Shown here piece by piece: positions 1 through 15,601 of a DNA stretch of 47,629 nt. Source of the DNA: Streptomyces longispororuber (lineage in GTDB: Bacteria; Actinomycetota; Actinomycetes; Streptomycetales; Streptomycetaceae); contig NZ_JAMOLN010000053.1 of assembly GCF_024448165.1 (NCBI RefSeq), forward strand, positions 1-47,629. The letters run 5' to 3'. Position numbers and translations under genes: made by a program. Under the pieces are notes generated by a model that searched no databases, was not told the origin of the DNA, and saw only the letters and a program-made list of their open reading frames with translations. The stretch's first letter is position 1, and every line of letters starts with the position of its first letter.

Positions 1-1724
1 GTGGGGCAGCCGGCGACGGCCGATGCCGTGCGGTAGTCGGTGAGGACCAGCGCGGGTTCGGCGGTGGCGAGCAGCAGGCCGACGCGCGCGGCCGGGTAGC
101 CGGGGTCGATCGGCAGGTAGGCGCCGCCCGCCTTGAGGACGGCGAGCAGGGCGACCACCAGGTCGGCGGTCCTGGGCAGGGCCACGGCGACCAGGACGTC
201 GGGGCCGACGCCGCGGTCGCGCAGCACCGCGGCCAGCCGGCCCGCGCGGGCGTCGAGGTCCGCGTAGGACAGCGTGGTGTCGCCGGACACCACGGCGGTC
301 GCGTCGGGGGTCCGCGCCACCTGGGCGGCGACCAGTTCCGGCACGGTCGCGGCGGGCACCGGCTCGGTCGTCCCGGACAGCCGGGCGAGCCGGTCGTGTT
401 CGGTGTCGGTGAGCACGTCGATGCCGCCGAGCCGGGTCCCGGAGTCGGCGGTCACCTGCCGCAGGACGCGCACGTAGCGGTCGACGAGGCTCTCGGCGGT
501 GGTGTGGTCGAACAGTTCCGTCGCGTATTCGAGCCGTCCGTAGGCGCCGCCGGACGGGGCCGGGACGATGTTGAGGAACAGGTCGAACTTCGCGGTCCCG
601 GTGCCCGCGGGGACGGGGGTGACCCGCAGGCCGGGTATCTCGATCTGCGACCACTCGAACTGCCAGGCCAGCATCGTCTGGAACAGCGGCTGGTAGGCGG
701 TGGTGCGGTCCGGGCTGAGCAGTTCCACGAGGCGCTCGAAGGGCACGTCCTGGTTGTCGTACGCGGCGAGGGCCCGCTCCCGGACCTGTTCCAGGAGGTC
801 GCCGAACGTGGGGTTGCCGGTCAGGTCGACGCGCAGCACCCAGGTGTTGGCGAAGAATCCGATGAGGTCGTCGAGCTGTTCGTCGGCGCGGCCCTCGATG
901 GGGCTGCCGATCGTCAGGTCGTGGCCGGCGCCGAGGTGGTGCAGGAGCACCGCGAGTGCGGCCTGGGCGACCATCGGCGCGGTGGCTCCGCGTTCGGCGG
1001 CCAGTTTCCCGATGCCGGTGAGCAGGTCCGGGTCGAGGGCGAAGTCGACGTGGCCGCCGCGGTGGTCGGCGGCGGTCGGCCGGGGCCGGTCGAGGGGCAG
1101 CTGGACGGGCTGCGGGGAGCCGGCCAGTTGCTGGCGCCAGTAGTCGAGTTGGGCGGCGGCGACGCTCTGCGGGTCGTCCTCGTCGCCCAGCAGTTCGCGC
1201 TGCCACAGCGTGTAGTCCTTGTACTGCACGGCGAGCGGGGCCCACCGGGGGGCGCTGCCCCGGTGGCGGGCCTCGTACGCGGACAGCAGGTCCCGCAGGA
1301 ACGGCGCCATCGACGCCCCGTCCGCGGCGATGTGGTGGAAGACGAACACCAGCACGTGCTCCTGCGGTGCCAGGCGCAGCACCGTGGTCCGCAGGGGCAG
1401 TTCCGTGTCCAGGTCGAAGCCCCGGCACGCGGCCTCCTGCGTCGCGGCGTCGACCGCGTCCGGCGCGACGTCGACGACCCGGAACTGGAGGGCGGCCTCC
1501 TCGGGCGGCAGGATCCGCTGCTCCGGGGTGCCGTCCGCGTTCTCGACGACGAGGGTGCGCAGGCTCTCGTGGCGGGTGACGACGTCGGTCACCGCCGCGG
1601 TGAGGGCCGCCGTGTCCAGCGGCCCGTCCAGGCGCAGCACGAACGGGATGTTGTAGGTCGCGGACGGGCCTTCCAGGCGGTGGAGGAACCAGAGCCGGCG
1701 CTGGGCGAAGGACAACGGGATCAT
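1..1724 (-). CDS. Nonribosomal peptide synthetase, N-terminal part (C-A..., 3' end outside window)
   Basis: Partial gene: the ATG is at 1724 and the frame runs off the left edge, leaving about 574 residues. It opens with MIPLSFAQRRLWF, the start of an elongation condensation domain, and has the catalytic motif HHIAADG at about residues 130-136. From about residue 440 an adenylation domain begins; only its early part is present, so its substrate cannot be read. The upstream NRPS stops at 1735, 10 bp before this start, so the two are co-transcribed and presumably act in sequence, with this protein taking the peptide from the PCP that ends the upstream protein. Its first residues are almost identical to those of the upstream NRPS, as expected for sister C domains. 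Confidence 0.95.
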   Translation of the reverse strand, partial: MIPLSFAQRRLWFLHRLEGPSATYNIPFVLRLDGPLDTAALTAAVTDVVTRHESLRTLVVENADGTPEQRILPPEEAALQFRVVDVAPDAVDAATQEAACRGFDLDTELPLRTTVLRLAPQEHVLVFVFHHIAADGASMAPFLRDLLSAYEARHRGSAPRWAPLAVQYKDYTLWQRELLGDEDDPQSVAAAQLDYWRQQLAGSPQPVQLPLDRPRPTAADHRGGHVDFALDPDLLTGIGKLAAERGATAPMVAQAALAVLLHHLGAGHDLTIGSPIEGRADEQLDDLIGFFANTWVLRVDLTGNPTFGDLLEQVRERALAAYDNQDVPFERLVELLSPDRTTAYQPLFQTMLAWQFEWSQIEIPGLRVTPVPAGTGTAKFDLFLNIVPAPSGGAYGRLEYATELFDHTTAESLVDRYVRVLRQVTADSGTRLGGIDVLTDTEHDRLARLSGTTEPVPAATVPELVAAQVARTPDATAVVSGDTTLSYADLDARAGRLAAVLRDRGVGPDVLVAVALPRTADLVVALLAVLKAGGAYLPIDPGYPAARVGLLLATAEPALVLTDYRTASAVAGCP

Positions 1725-1734
1725 CGACGCACTC

Positions 1735-9525
<7,791 letters not shown>

Positions 9526-9540
9526 TGTGTCTCCAAATCG

Positions 9541-9595
9541 GCGGAACCAGGAAGCATCGGCGGGCGGAACCAGGGCGGATCAGCGGCGGATCAGC
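9541..9595. repeat. Two pairs of 11-bp direct repeats in the linker before the NRPS
   Basis: GCGGAACCAGG occurs at 9541-9551 and 9564-9574, followed directly by two tandem copies of GGCGGATCAGC at 9574-9595. They lie in the 97-bp gap between the flavoprotein stop and the NRPS start. No function is evident. Confidence 0.7.
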
Positions 9596-9622
9596 GGGGG
9601 GGGTCGGGGAGCTGGGTGCCGC

Positions 9623-10810
9623 TCAGCCCTGGTCGAGCAGGGTCAGCAGTTCGTCGTTGTAGAAGTCGTCGATGGAGCACGCTCCCGACAGCGTCGAGAA
9701 GTACCGGTCGATCAACTCCTGGTGGCCGACCAGCTTCTGGAGCATCTCGGCCCGTCCCTCGGGCTTGAGCTCGGCCACGTTGAGCGCGCCCTGGTAGTGG
9801 TTGAGGGCCTCGCCCCCGAGGTCGTTCTCGTAGCGCCGCAGCGCCGCCTTGAGCGCGGCGTCGTCGTGCAGCCGGTCCCCGATGTGGTCGGTGAGCGACT
9901 GGGCCTGGACGAAGGCCTCGGTGATGCCGCGGGCGGTGATGGAGTCCTTGTGGTTCACGGCGTCGCCGACGAGCGCCCAGCCGGGCCCGTAGGCCTTGCG
10001 GAAGTAGTTCTCCTGATGGCCGGTGCCGTACAGCTGCTCCACGCGTTCGCCCGCCTGCATCCGCTCGTACAGTTCGGGTGCCGTCGTGCGGAAGGCGTCG
10101 AGGTAGGCGGGCTCCACGTCCTTGCGGACCTGCCCGAAGTCCTCCTGCGGGAAGTACGCCATGAGCAGCGTGAGGTCGTCGTTGGTGGGCAGGACGCCGA
10201 TCCAGCGCCCCGGCCGTTCGTACAGCTCGAAGTGCGCGGGCACGCCCGCCCAGTAGCTGTAGTAGGTGCAGGTCAGCCGGGCGTGCTCGATGACGTTCGG
10301 CGCGCCGGCCTTGCGGGCCACCAGGGACCGCATGCCGTCGGCGCCGACGACGAGGTGCGCGCGGTCGGTCGCCTCGGCGCCGCCGGGCGTCGTGTACCGG
10401 ACCCCGACGACGCGGTCGCCCTCGAAGACCAGGTCGTTGACCGCGCAGCCCTCCCGGAACTCCACGCCGGCCGCGACCGCGCCGTCCGCGAGGATCGGGT
10501 CGAGCACGTACCGGCGCGGCGCGTACGTGGTGCGCAGGCCGTCGATCGGCAGCGAGAAGCCGTCGACGCGGACGCCGGGGGCTTCGTAGCTCTGGTGGTC
10601 GATCGGCCGGCAGCCCGCTTCGCGGAGCCGGTCGAGCAGCCCCCACCGGTTGAGCAGCGCCACGCCCTGCTGGTGGATGTAGTGCGAGGACAGCGTGTCC
10701 TGCGGGAACCGCGCCTTCTCCAGGAGCAGGACCCGATAGCCCTGCCGCGCGAAGAGCATGGCCGTCGGCGAACCCGCACAACGGGCACCTATGACAATCA
10801 CGTCGTACAT
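9623..10810 (-). CDS. FAD-dependent oxidoreductase (class A monooxygenase fold), NRPS-associated
   Basis: 395 residues with ATG at 10810. The N-terminus has the dinucleotide-binding motif VIVIGARCAGSPTA. The middle shows the DG motif (VGADGMRSLVAR) and the C-terminal half the ribose-binding GD motif (ALVGDAVNHKDS). This is the FAD_binding_3 / p-hydroxybenzoate-hydroxylase fold, which also includes geranylgeranyl-reductase-like and some halogenase-like enzymes. It is the first gene of the NRPS transcript and lies just downstream of a free PCP and a free A domain, so oxidation of an aminoacyl group on that PCP is a reasonable inference. I did not recognise a specific homologue, and halogenase activity is not supported by any motif I could see. 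Confidence 0.85.
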   Translation of the reverse strand: MYDVIVIGARCAGSPTAMLFARQGYRVLLLEKARFPQDTLSSHYIHQQGVALLNRWGLLDRLREAGCRPIDHQSYEAPGVRVDGFSLPIDGLRTTYAPRRYVLDPILADGAVAAGVEFREGCAVNDLVFEGDRVVGVRYTTPGGAEATDRAHLVVGADGMRSLVARKAGAPNVIEHARLTCTYYSYWAGVPAHFELYERPGRWIGVLPTNDDLTLLMAYFPQEDFGQVRKDVEPAYLDAFRTTAPELYERMQAGERVEQLYGTGHQENYFRKAYGPGWALVGDAVNHKDSITARGITEAFVQAQSLTDHIGDRLHDDAALKAALRRYENDLGGEALNHYQGALNVAELKPEGRAEMLQKLVGHQELIDRYFSTLSGACSIDDFYNDELLTLLDQG

Positions 10811-10895
10811 GGCGCCTCTCTAACCAGATAGTTTTTTGGCACACTGCGGCCACGACCGGAAATGCCGTGAATGAATTCGATGGGCGAATGCGTGC

Positions 10896-10922
10896 GTGCG
10901 GTGAGTGCAGTAAGTGCGGTGA
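10896..10922. repeat. Three 9-bp direct repeats upstream of the flavoprotein-NRPS operon
   Basis: GTGCGGTGA, GTGCAGTAA and GTGCGGTGA follow without gap at 10896-10922, then GAATGCATTC, a perfect 10-bp palindrome. They lie in the 227-bp, locally AT-richer space between the free PCP gene and the flavoprotein gene, where the operon promoter should be. A regulator site is possible; the 9-bp pitch does not match the 11-bp pitch of SARP boxes. Confidence 0.5.
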
Positions 10923-10981
10923 ATGCATTCGCGCATTCGATGCTAGCCGGTGAAAACCGGCGGAATAAAGGGAGTTGGCGC

Positions 10982-10997
10982 GTCTCGCCGGCGGGAC
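10982..10997. promoter_or_regulatory. Palindromic operator candidate (one mismatch) before the NRPS operon
   Basis: GTCTCGCCGGCGGGAC is an imperfect palindrome with one mismatched pair, about 175 bp upstream of the flavoprotein start. It differs at one base from the perfect GTCCCGCCGGCGGGAC before the DDAH-like gene, and contains CGCCGGCG, the core I recall being reported for the regulator LmbU. Two LmbU-family genes lie nearby. Confidence 0.5.
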
Positions 10998-11037
10998 ACG
11001 GCGGGAATTGCACCGACCGGCCCCGGAATTAAGGGAA

Positions 11038-11268
11038 CTACGGAGCGACCGCGTCCAGGGATTCGATGTACGCGGAGATCGATGCCACCGTGGGACTGCG
11101 GAAGAGCTCGTCCATCGTGACCTCGACGCCCAGTTCCTCGATGAAGGCGCCCTGGATCTTGACCATGATCAGGGACTGTCCGCCGAGGGCGAAGAAGTCG
11201 TCGTCGAACGCGATGTCATCGCGCTGGAACTCCCGGCACCAGATGGCGTGCACGCTGTCGGCGATCAT
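11038..11268 (-). CDS. Free-standing peptidyl carrier protein
   Basis: 76 residues. The phosphopantetheine site LGGQSL is intact and the protein is one complete carrier domain. It is translated in a different frame from the preceding A-domain gene and overlaps its 3' end by 53 bp; its own ribosome site AGAGGAC precedes the ATG at 11268. The likely role is to hold the amino acid activated by the upstream A domain for modification, perhaps by the flavoprotein encoded next, before condensation by the first C domain of the NRPS. That route is inferred from gene order. Confidence 0.9.
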   Translation of the reverse strand: MIADSVHAIWCREFQRDDIAFDDDFFALGGQSLIMVKIQGAFIEELGVEVTMDELFRSPTVASISAYIESLDAVAP

Positions 11269-12877
11269 CGCTGTCCTCTCCGTCGTCTCTGTCGTTTCTG
11301 TCGTCGGCCTGGCCGGCCGGCTGTGCCGTCGCGGCCAGCGCCGCGCGGTCGACCTTCCCGTGCGGGCTGAGCGGGATCCGCGGGACGGTCACGAACCGGG
11401 CCGGCACCATGTTCCGCGGCAGCGTCTCCAGGAGACGGGCCCGCAGCTCGTCGTCGGCGGGGGCGTCGTCGCCCTCCGGGACGAGGAACGCGGTCAGTTC
11501 GGCCTCGCCCGCGCCGGTGTGCGTGACCACCACGGCGGCCTCCCGGATCCCGGCGAGCCGGCCGAGCGCGCGCTCGATGTCGGTGGGGTCGATGCGCATG
11601 CCCCGCACCTTCACCTGCGCGTCGATCCTGCCGAGGACGACGAGTTCGCCGGCCTCGGTCACATAGCCGCGGTCGCCCGTGCGGTAGAGCCTGCGGGGTG
11701 CGCCGTCGACCACGACCGTCGTGAACTTCTCGTTCTCCGGGCCCGTCGCGCCGAGGTAGCCCGCGCCGACGCCGGCTCCGGAGATGCAGATCTCGCCCTG
11801 CTCCCCCGGCGCGACGCCGCGCGAGCGCTCGTCGAGCAGGTGGATGTCGGTGTTGTGGGCGGGCCGGCCGACCGGGGCGACCTCGTGGTCGCCGGGCCGG
11901 TAGTCGGCCAGGTCGTACGACGTCGCGACGTCGGTGCACTCGGCGACGCCGTACTGGTGCAGCAGGGTGCAGGTGGTGCCCGGGCGCCGCGCCCAGTCCA
12001 GGACCCGCTCGGGCTTGAGCGGTTCGCCGCCGAAGAGCAGGTAGTCGAGCCGGGCCAGCGCGTCGCCGCCCCGCGCGGTCTCCCAGTCCACCAGCAGGTA
12101 CAGCGTGCTGGAGGCACAGTGCACCACACGGATCTCGTGCTGTTTCAGCATGCGGTGGGCGAGCATGGCGTCGAAGTTCCGGCTCGCCATCAGGTACTGG
12201 GTGGCACCGCAGAACAGCGGTGTCATCAGGGCGCGTTGGGAGAGGTCGAACCCGAAGGCGCTGACCACCAGGTGGTGGGAGCCGCTGTGCAGGCCGTATT
12301 CCAGCCGCAGCCACTCCATCAGGTTGAACCAGCCCTCGTGCCGTACCGCGGTCAGCTTCGGCGTGCCGGTCGACCCGGACGTGAAGACCGCGTAGCACAC
12401 GTCGTCCCCGGTGACCGGGACGTCGGGGCGGGTCGCGGGGAGTTCGGCCAGCTCGTCGGCGAGTTCCGCGAGGTCGACGACCGGGACGGTCGCCGACTCG
12501 ACCAGTGCGGCCGTGTCCGGGGACGCCACGATCAGGGCGAGTCCGGGGATCTGCCCGAGCAGCAGCCGCAGGCGCGCCGACGGGTAGGCCGGGTCGAGCG
12601 GCACGTAGGCCGCGCCCGCCTTGAGCGTGCCGAGGATGGCGACGAGCAGGTCGGCCGAGTAGTCGAGACAGACGCCGACCTTCGCTCCCCTGCCGTGTCC
12701 GAGCGCGGCGAGATGGTGCGCGAACCGGTTCGCCGCCGCGTCCAGTTCCGCGTACGTCAGCTGCCGGCCTGCCCGGTGCACGGCGACGGCGTCGGGGGTG
12801 GCCGCCACGTGCTCCTCGAAGCGCCGGTGGACGACGGGCACCGGGGGCAGGGCGACGCGCTTTCCCTGAAGGATCAT
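11216..12877 (-). CDS. Free-standing NRPS adenylation domain
   Basis: 553 residues from ATG 12877, chosen because CGGAG precedes it; a TTG one codon upstream is the alternative. A-domain cores are visible: TSGSTGTPK, FDLS, YGVAE, YRTGD, a VKVRG core and GKVDR with the A10 lysine. Two cores deviate: the lysine of the P-loop is followed by L-T rather than G-V, and YGPTE is YGVAE with the glutamate kept. The pocket reads approximately D-L-R-H-L-G-Q-D-V-K, a signature I cannot match to a substrate. The hydrophilic Asp/Arg-rich tail (about 35 residues) overlaps the PCP gene. It probably adenylates an amino acid and loads the PCP encoded next. It is transcribed with MbtH and an LmbU-like regulator. 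Confidence 0.93.
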   Translation of the reverse strand: MILQGKRVALPPVPVVHRRFEEHVAATPDAVAVHRAGRQLTYAELDAAANRFAHHLAALGHGRGAKVGVCLDYSADLLVAILGTLKAGAAYVPLDPAYPSARLRLLLGQIPGLALIVASPDTAALVESATVPVVDLAELADELAELPATRPDVPVTGDDVCYAVFTSGSTGTPKLTAVRHEGWFNLMEWLRLEYGLHSGSHHLVVSAFGFDLSQRALMTPLFCGATQYLMASRNFDAMLAHRMLKQHEIRVVHCASSTLYLLVDWETARGGDALARLDYLLFGGEPLKPERVLDWARRPGTTCTLLHQYGVAECTDVATSYDLADYRPGDHEVAPVGRPAHNTDIHLLDERSRGVAPGEQGEICISGAGVGAGYLGATGPENEKFTTVVVDGAPRRLYRTGDRGYVTEAGELVVLGRIDAQVKVRGMRIDPTDIERALGRLAGIREAAVVVTHTGAGEAELTAFLVPEGDDAPADDELRARLLETLPRNMVPARFVTVPRIPLSPHGKVDRAALAATAQPAGQADDRNDRDDGEDSDDRRQRARHLVPGVPAR

Positions 12878-12925
12878 CAACTGACTCCGATGTGAGAGGT
12901 GTTCCCTTCGGGCGGTGCGGCTCCG

Positions 12926-13666
12926 CTAGGCCGTGCGCTTCCCGGCGGTGCGCCCGTCGGCGCTCTCGAGCACCTGGGTCACCCACTTGTCGACGGGCAG
13001 ACCGTGCGCGGCCGCGGCCTTGGAGTAGTACTCCAGCTGGCCGGCGGACAGCTCGATGGTGAGCGTGGTGACCTTCTGCCTGCGCTTCCCGGCGGCCGCC
13101 GCCGTGGCCAGTTGGGCCACTTCCTTCGGCTCGTCGCCGCCGGCCGGGGTGATCTCGGCCGTCTCGTTCTGCGCGGCCAGGGCGGCGCGGACGGCGCGGC
13201 GGAGTTCGTTGCGCGACCACTTCTGCTGTTCGGCCTTGCGCAGCCAGTAGTCCTGCTCCGGCGGCGACAACCGGGTCACCTCGGCGTGGTGGGCGAAGCT
13301 GAGGCTGTCGCGCCTGCGGTGGTGCTCGAACCGCCGGGCCACCCACGCGTAGTTGCGCAGGGTCTGGTAGTCGAGCCCGGTCCGCTCGATCGCCTCCTTG
13401 TACCGCCGCCACCCGTAGGTGCTCTCGCCGTAGATCAGCCAGTCGGCGAGCCACCACGCCGAGGAGTTGACCAGCTCGCGCAGATTGGCCCCGATCTGCT
13501 CCCAGGACCGCTCCGGCAGGTTCTGCGGGAAGACCATCCCCGACTTCTGGACCGTGGCCTGCGATCCCACGAAGGACAGGACCACGTCCCGTTGCGCGGG
13601 CTCGCCGCCGCTGCCCACCGGCCTCGTCTTGTACCTGCTCGCGGTTCTCACAGCGCCCGTCACCAC
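12926..13666 (-). CDS. LmbU-family transcriptional regulator (copy 1)
   Basis: 246 residues from a GTG at 13666, five bases after GGGAG. The central block (WWLADWLIYGE, YQTLRNYAWVARRF, LSFAHHAEV) is typical of LmbU, the pathway activator of the lincomycin cluster and its relatives, which bind DNA as dimers. It is the second gene of the mbtH-lmbU-A-PCP set. A second, divergent family member lies at 16962-17687. Four related palindromes in the window are candidate targets. Activator function is inferred from family precedent. Confidence 0.85.
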   Translation of the reverse strand: MVTGAVRTASRYKTRPVGSGGEPAQRDVVLSFVGSQATVQKSGMVFPQNLPERSWEQIGANLRELVNSSAWWLADWLIYGESTYGWRRYKEAIERTGLDYQTLRNYAWVARRFEHHRRRDSLSFAHHAEVTRLSPPEQDYWLRKAEQQKWSRNELRRAVRAALAAQNETAEITPAGGDEPKEVAQLATAAAAGKRRQKVTTLTIELSAGQLEYYSKAAAAHGLPVDKWVTQVLESADGRTAGKRTA

Positions 13667-13710
13667 GTCATCTCCCAACTCTGAGTGTCTTCCCGGTCCG
13701 GGGGGCGCGA

Positions 13711-13926
13711 TCAGTCCGCCGCCATGGCCTCGCGCAGGCTCTTGGGGCGCAGGTCGGTCCAATGGCTCTCGACGTACTCCAGGCACTCGGCCCTGGCCGC
13801 CTCGCCGAAGACCACCCGCCAGCCCGCGGGCACCTCGGCGAACGCCGGCCACAGGGAGTGCTGCTCCTCGTCGTTGATCACAACGCAGAAGCGGCCGGCC
13901 TCGTCATCGAAGGGGTTCGTGCTCAA
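13711..13926 (-). CDS. MbtH-like NRPS accessory protein
   Basis: 71 residues, with a TTG start at 13926 preceded by AGGAC. It has the family signature: NPFDDEAGRFCVVIND at the start, LWPAF in the middle, and the WTDLRPKSLRE ending. MbtH proteins bind adenylation domains and are often needed for their solubility or activity, so it probably serves the A domains of this cluster. It is the first gene of the leftward mbtH-lmbU-A-PCP operon, and two tandem palindromes lie about 100 bp upstream. Confidence 0.97.
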   Translation of the reverse strand: MSTNPFDDEAGRFCVVINDEEQHSLWPAFAEVPAGWRVVFGEAARAECLEYVESHWTDLRPKSLREAMAAD

Positions 13927-14018
13927 CTGGCACCGTCCTTAACCGTCGTGGTGTGACTCGGGATGGGGCTCCGCCGGGCCGGGTGCGGGACCGCACCGGG
14001 CCTGAGGTCGCCGCTCGG

Positions 14019-14042
14019 CGTTGTCCGGTCGACGGGACAACG
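14019..14042. promoter_or_regulatory. Operator candidate O1, 24-bp near-perfect palindrome
   Basis: Core GTCCGGTCGACGGGAC at 14023-14038, flanked by CGTT and AACG; one mismatched pair over 24 bp. It differs by a single base from the perfect palindrome between the piperazate genes at 18501-18524. It lies about 95 bp upstream of the mbtH start. Such repetition of a long palindrome at cluster promoters indicates a dimeric regulator; the LmbU-family proteins are the best local candidates. Confidence 0.65.
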
Positions 14043-14045
14043 AAC

Positions 14046-14069
14046 GGGTGTCCGGTCGACGGGACACCC
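14046..14069. promoter_or_regulatory. Operator candidate O2, 24-bp near-perfect palindrome
   Basis: The same core GTCCGGTCGACGGGAC at 14050-14065, flanked by GGGT and ACCC, again with one mismatched pair. Its centre is 27 bp from the centre of O1, so two dimers could sit side by side upstream of mbtH. Confidence 0.65.
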
Positions 14070-14250
14070 GGCGGTGGGGCGACTGCGGCGTTGCGACGTC
14101 ACCGTAAGGAACCGGCCATCGGCGCTACAAGGGCGACGGGCCCGCCGGCCGCCCGTTCGTCCGCCGGGGTCCGTGCCCCGCCGGGATTCCCTGTACCGGG
14201 CCGGAATCGTGTGCCACGATGCCGGTCCGCGGCCCGGGGACGGCCTTCGG

Positions 14251-14320
14251 ACCTGTCCGTGGACCTGTCTGCGGATCTGTCTGCGGACCTGTCTGGACCT
14301 GTCTGAAGACCTGTCTGCGG
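14251..14320. repeat. 12-bp tandem repeat block (ACCTGTCTGCGG type, six units)
   Basis: Five 12-bp units and one 10-bp unit of the form ACCTGTCTGCGG follow without interruption: two exact consensus copies, three variants with one or two changes, and one truncated to ACCTGTCTGG. The block lies between mbtH and the thioesterase gene. It could be a regulator array or replication-slippage minisatellite; the period is not the 11 bp of SARP boxes. Confidence 0.8.
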
Positions 14321-14422
14321 GCGGCCGTGCGGACCGACTAATTCCGGCCCGACAATGCGTCCTACAAGGGCAGTTGCCGCGCCCGGTCGGTACGGGCGGC
14401 CGGTGCGCCAGTGGCAGGTGCG

Positions 14423-14578
14423 TCAGTCGATGCCGCGGACGATGTGCGGCTCGGCCGTGACGGCCGCGTCGTCGTCGGCTCCGGCGAGCCGCAGCGGCGG
14501 TGCGCCGGCCCGTGCCGGGCGGCCGCCGCCATGGGGGTGGCCGGGCGTTTTGTCGGACCTCTGCGCGTCGTCGTTCAC
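14423..14578 (-). CDS. Possible small hypothetical protein, 51 aa
   Basis: A GTG at 14578, six bases after AAGGAC, opens a 51-codon frame with G or C at most third positions and a terminal sequence AEPHIVRGID. No domain, signal peptide, cysteine or transmembrane segment is visible and I recognise no family. It sits alone within the divergent intergenic region. The ribosome site and codon bias are the only support, and chance frames with high GC3 are common in this genome type. Confidence 0.25.
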   Translation of the reverse strand: MNDDAQRSDKTPGHPHGGGRPARAGAPPLRLAGADDDAAVTAEPHIVRGID

Positions 14579-14747
14579 CGGTTCGTCCTTCCGCCGGACT
14601 GCGTCGTCCTGGGCACAGCCGCCTCTCGCGAACCTGCTCACGGTAGCGACGCTCCCCCGGCGGCCCGGTCGAGTCCGGCTCGGGCGGGCCGGCCGCGGCG
14701 TGCCGTGCCGTGCCCCCCAGACGTGCGACCCGACCCGAGGGAGACCG

Positions 14748-15515
14748 ATGGACAGCACCCGACCTGCCCTGCGCCTGTTCGTCCTGCACCACGCCGGCGG
14801 CTCACACCTGCTGTACCGCGACTGGCCGGCCGGGCTGCCCGCCGACTGGGACGTGCGGCTGCTCGACGCGCCGGGCCACGGCCTCCTCATGGACCAGCCA
14901 CAGATCGCGGACGCGGGCCGCCTCGCCGACCACCTGCTGCACGAGATCGCGCCCCGGCCCGACCGCCCCTACGCCCTGTTCGGGCACAGCATGGGCGCTC
15001 TGCTGACGTACGAGATCACCCGGCGGGCCGTCGAGCGGGGCCTGCCGCCGCCGGTGTGGGCCGGTGTCTCCGCCCGCTCCGCACCCCAGACGCCCCGGTT
15101 GGGAGCCCGCTACCACCACCTGCCCGACGCCGACCTGCGGACCCGCCTGCGGCAGCTCGGCGGCACCCCCGACGAGGTCCTGGACGCCCCGGACCTGTGG
15201 GCCCTGTTCGCCCCGGTCATCCGCGCCGACCTGCGGCTGGTGGAGACCTGGCGGCCCGACCCGCGGACCGGTGCGCTGCCCGTGGCGCTGTCCGCCTTCG
15301 CCGGCGTCGACGACCGCTCCGCGACACCGGGGCGGATGGCCGGCTGGCGGGAGCACTCCACGCACTTCCTGGGGCTGCGGGTCTTCGACGGCGGCCACTT
15401 CTACTTCCAGGACGACCCCGGACCGCTGCTCCGGCAGATCGAACGGGACGCGACCGCGGCACTCGACGCGGCGTGCACGACGGCACGTACACAGCGGACC
15501 ACACAGACCGCATAA
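14748..15515 (+). CDS. Type II thioesterase (NRPS editing)
   Basis: 255 residues from ATG 14748, with GGGAG upstream. It begins LRLFVLHHAGGS, the usual start of external thioesterases, has the nucleophile elbow GHSMGAL and ends with the catalytic histidine in GGHFYF; an aspartate follows the sixth strand (GVDDRSATP). Such alpha/beta hydrolases remove misprimed groups from carrier domains. It is the first plus-strand gene of the NRPS half and lies 86 bp upstream of the PBP-like gene. A second thioesterase occurs in the polyketide half. Confidence 0.93.
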   Translation: MDSTRPALRLFVLHHAGGSHLLYRDWPAGLPADWDVRLLDAPGHGLLMDQPQIADAGRLADHLLHEIAPRPDRPYALFGHSMGALLTYEITRRAVERGLPPPVWAGVSARSAPQTPRLGARYHHLPDADLRTRLRQLGGTPDEVLDAPDLWALFAPVIRADLRLVETWRPDPRTGALPVALSAFAGVDDRSATPGRMAGWREHSTHFLGLRVFDGGHFYFQDDPGPLLRQIERDATAALDAACTTARTQRTTQTA

Positions 15516-15601
15516 ACCGCACGGACCGCGCGGGCGGACAACAGGCCGCACGTACGGAACTGACGCACATCAACCACCAACACGACTTTCAGGAGTGGGA
15601 C

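Larger units (their letters stand above)
13927..14747. other. 821-bp divergent intergenic region between mbtH and the thioesterase gene
   Basis: It separates leftward mbtH from the rightward thioesterase gene. It holds two tandem palindromes (14019-14069), a block of 12-bp tandem repeats (14251-14320) and one weakly supported small leftward reading frame (14423-14578). The remaining sequence shows no domain-bearing frame and no recognisable sigma-70 promoter. Confidence 0.7.

Noticed and set aside
10798..11013. 71-codon minus-strand frame between the flavoprotein and PCP genes
   Set aside because: Composition follows the local 9-bp DNA repeats (TALTALTART), no ribosome site, and it overlaps the presumed promoter region.
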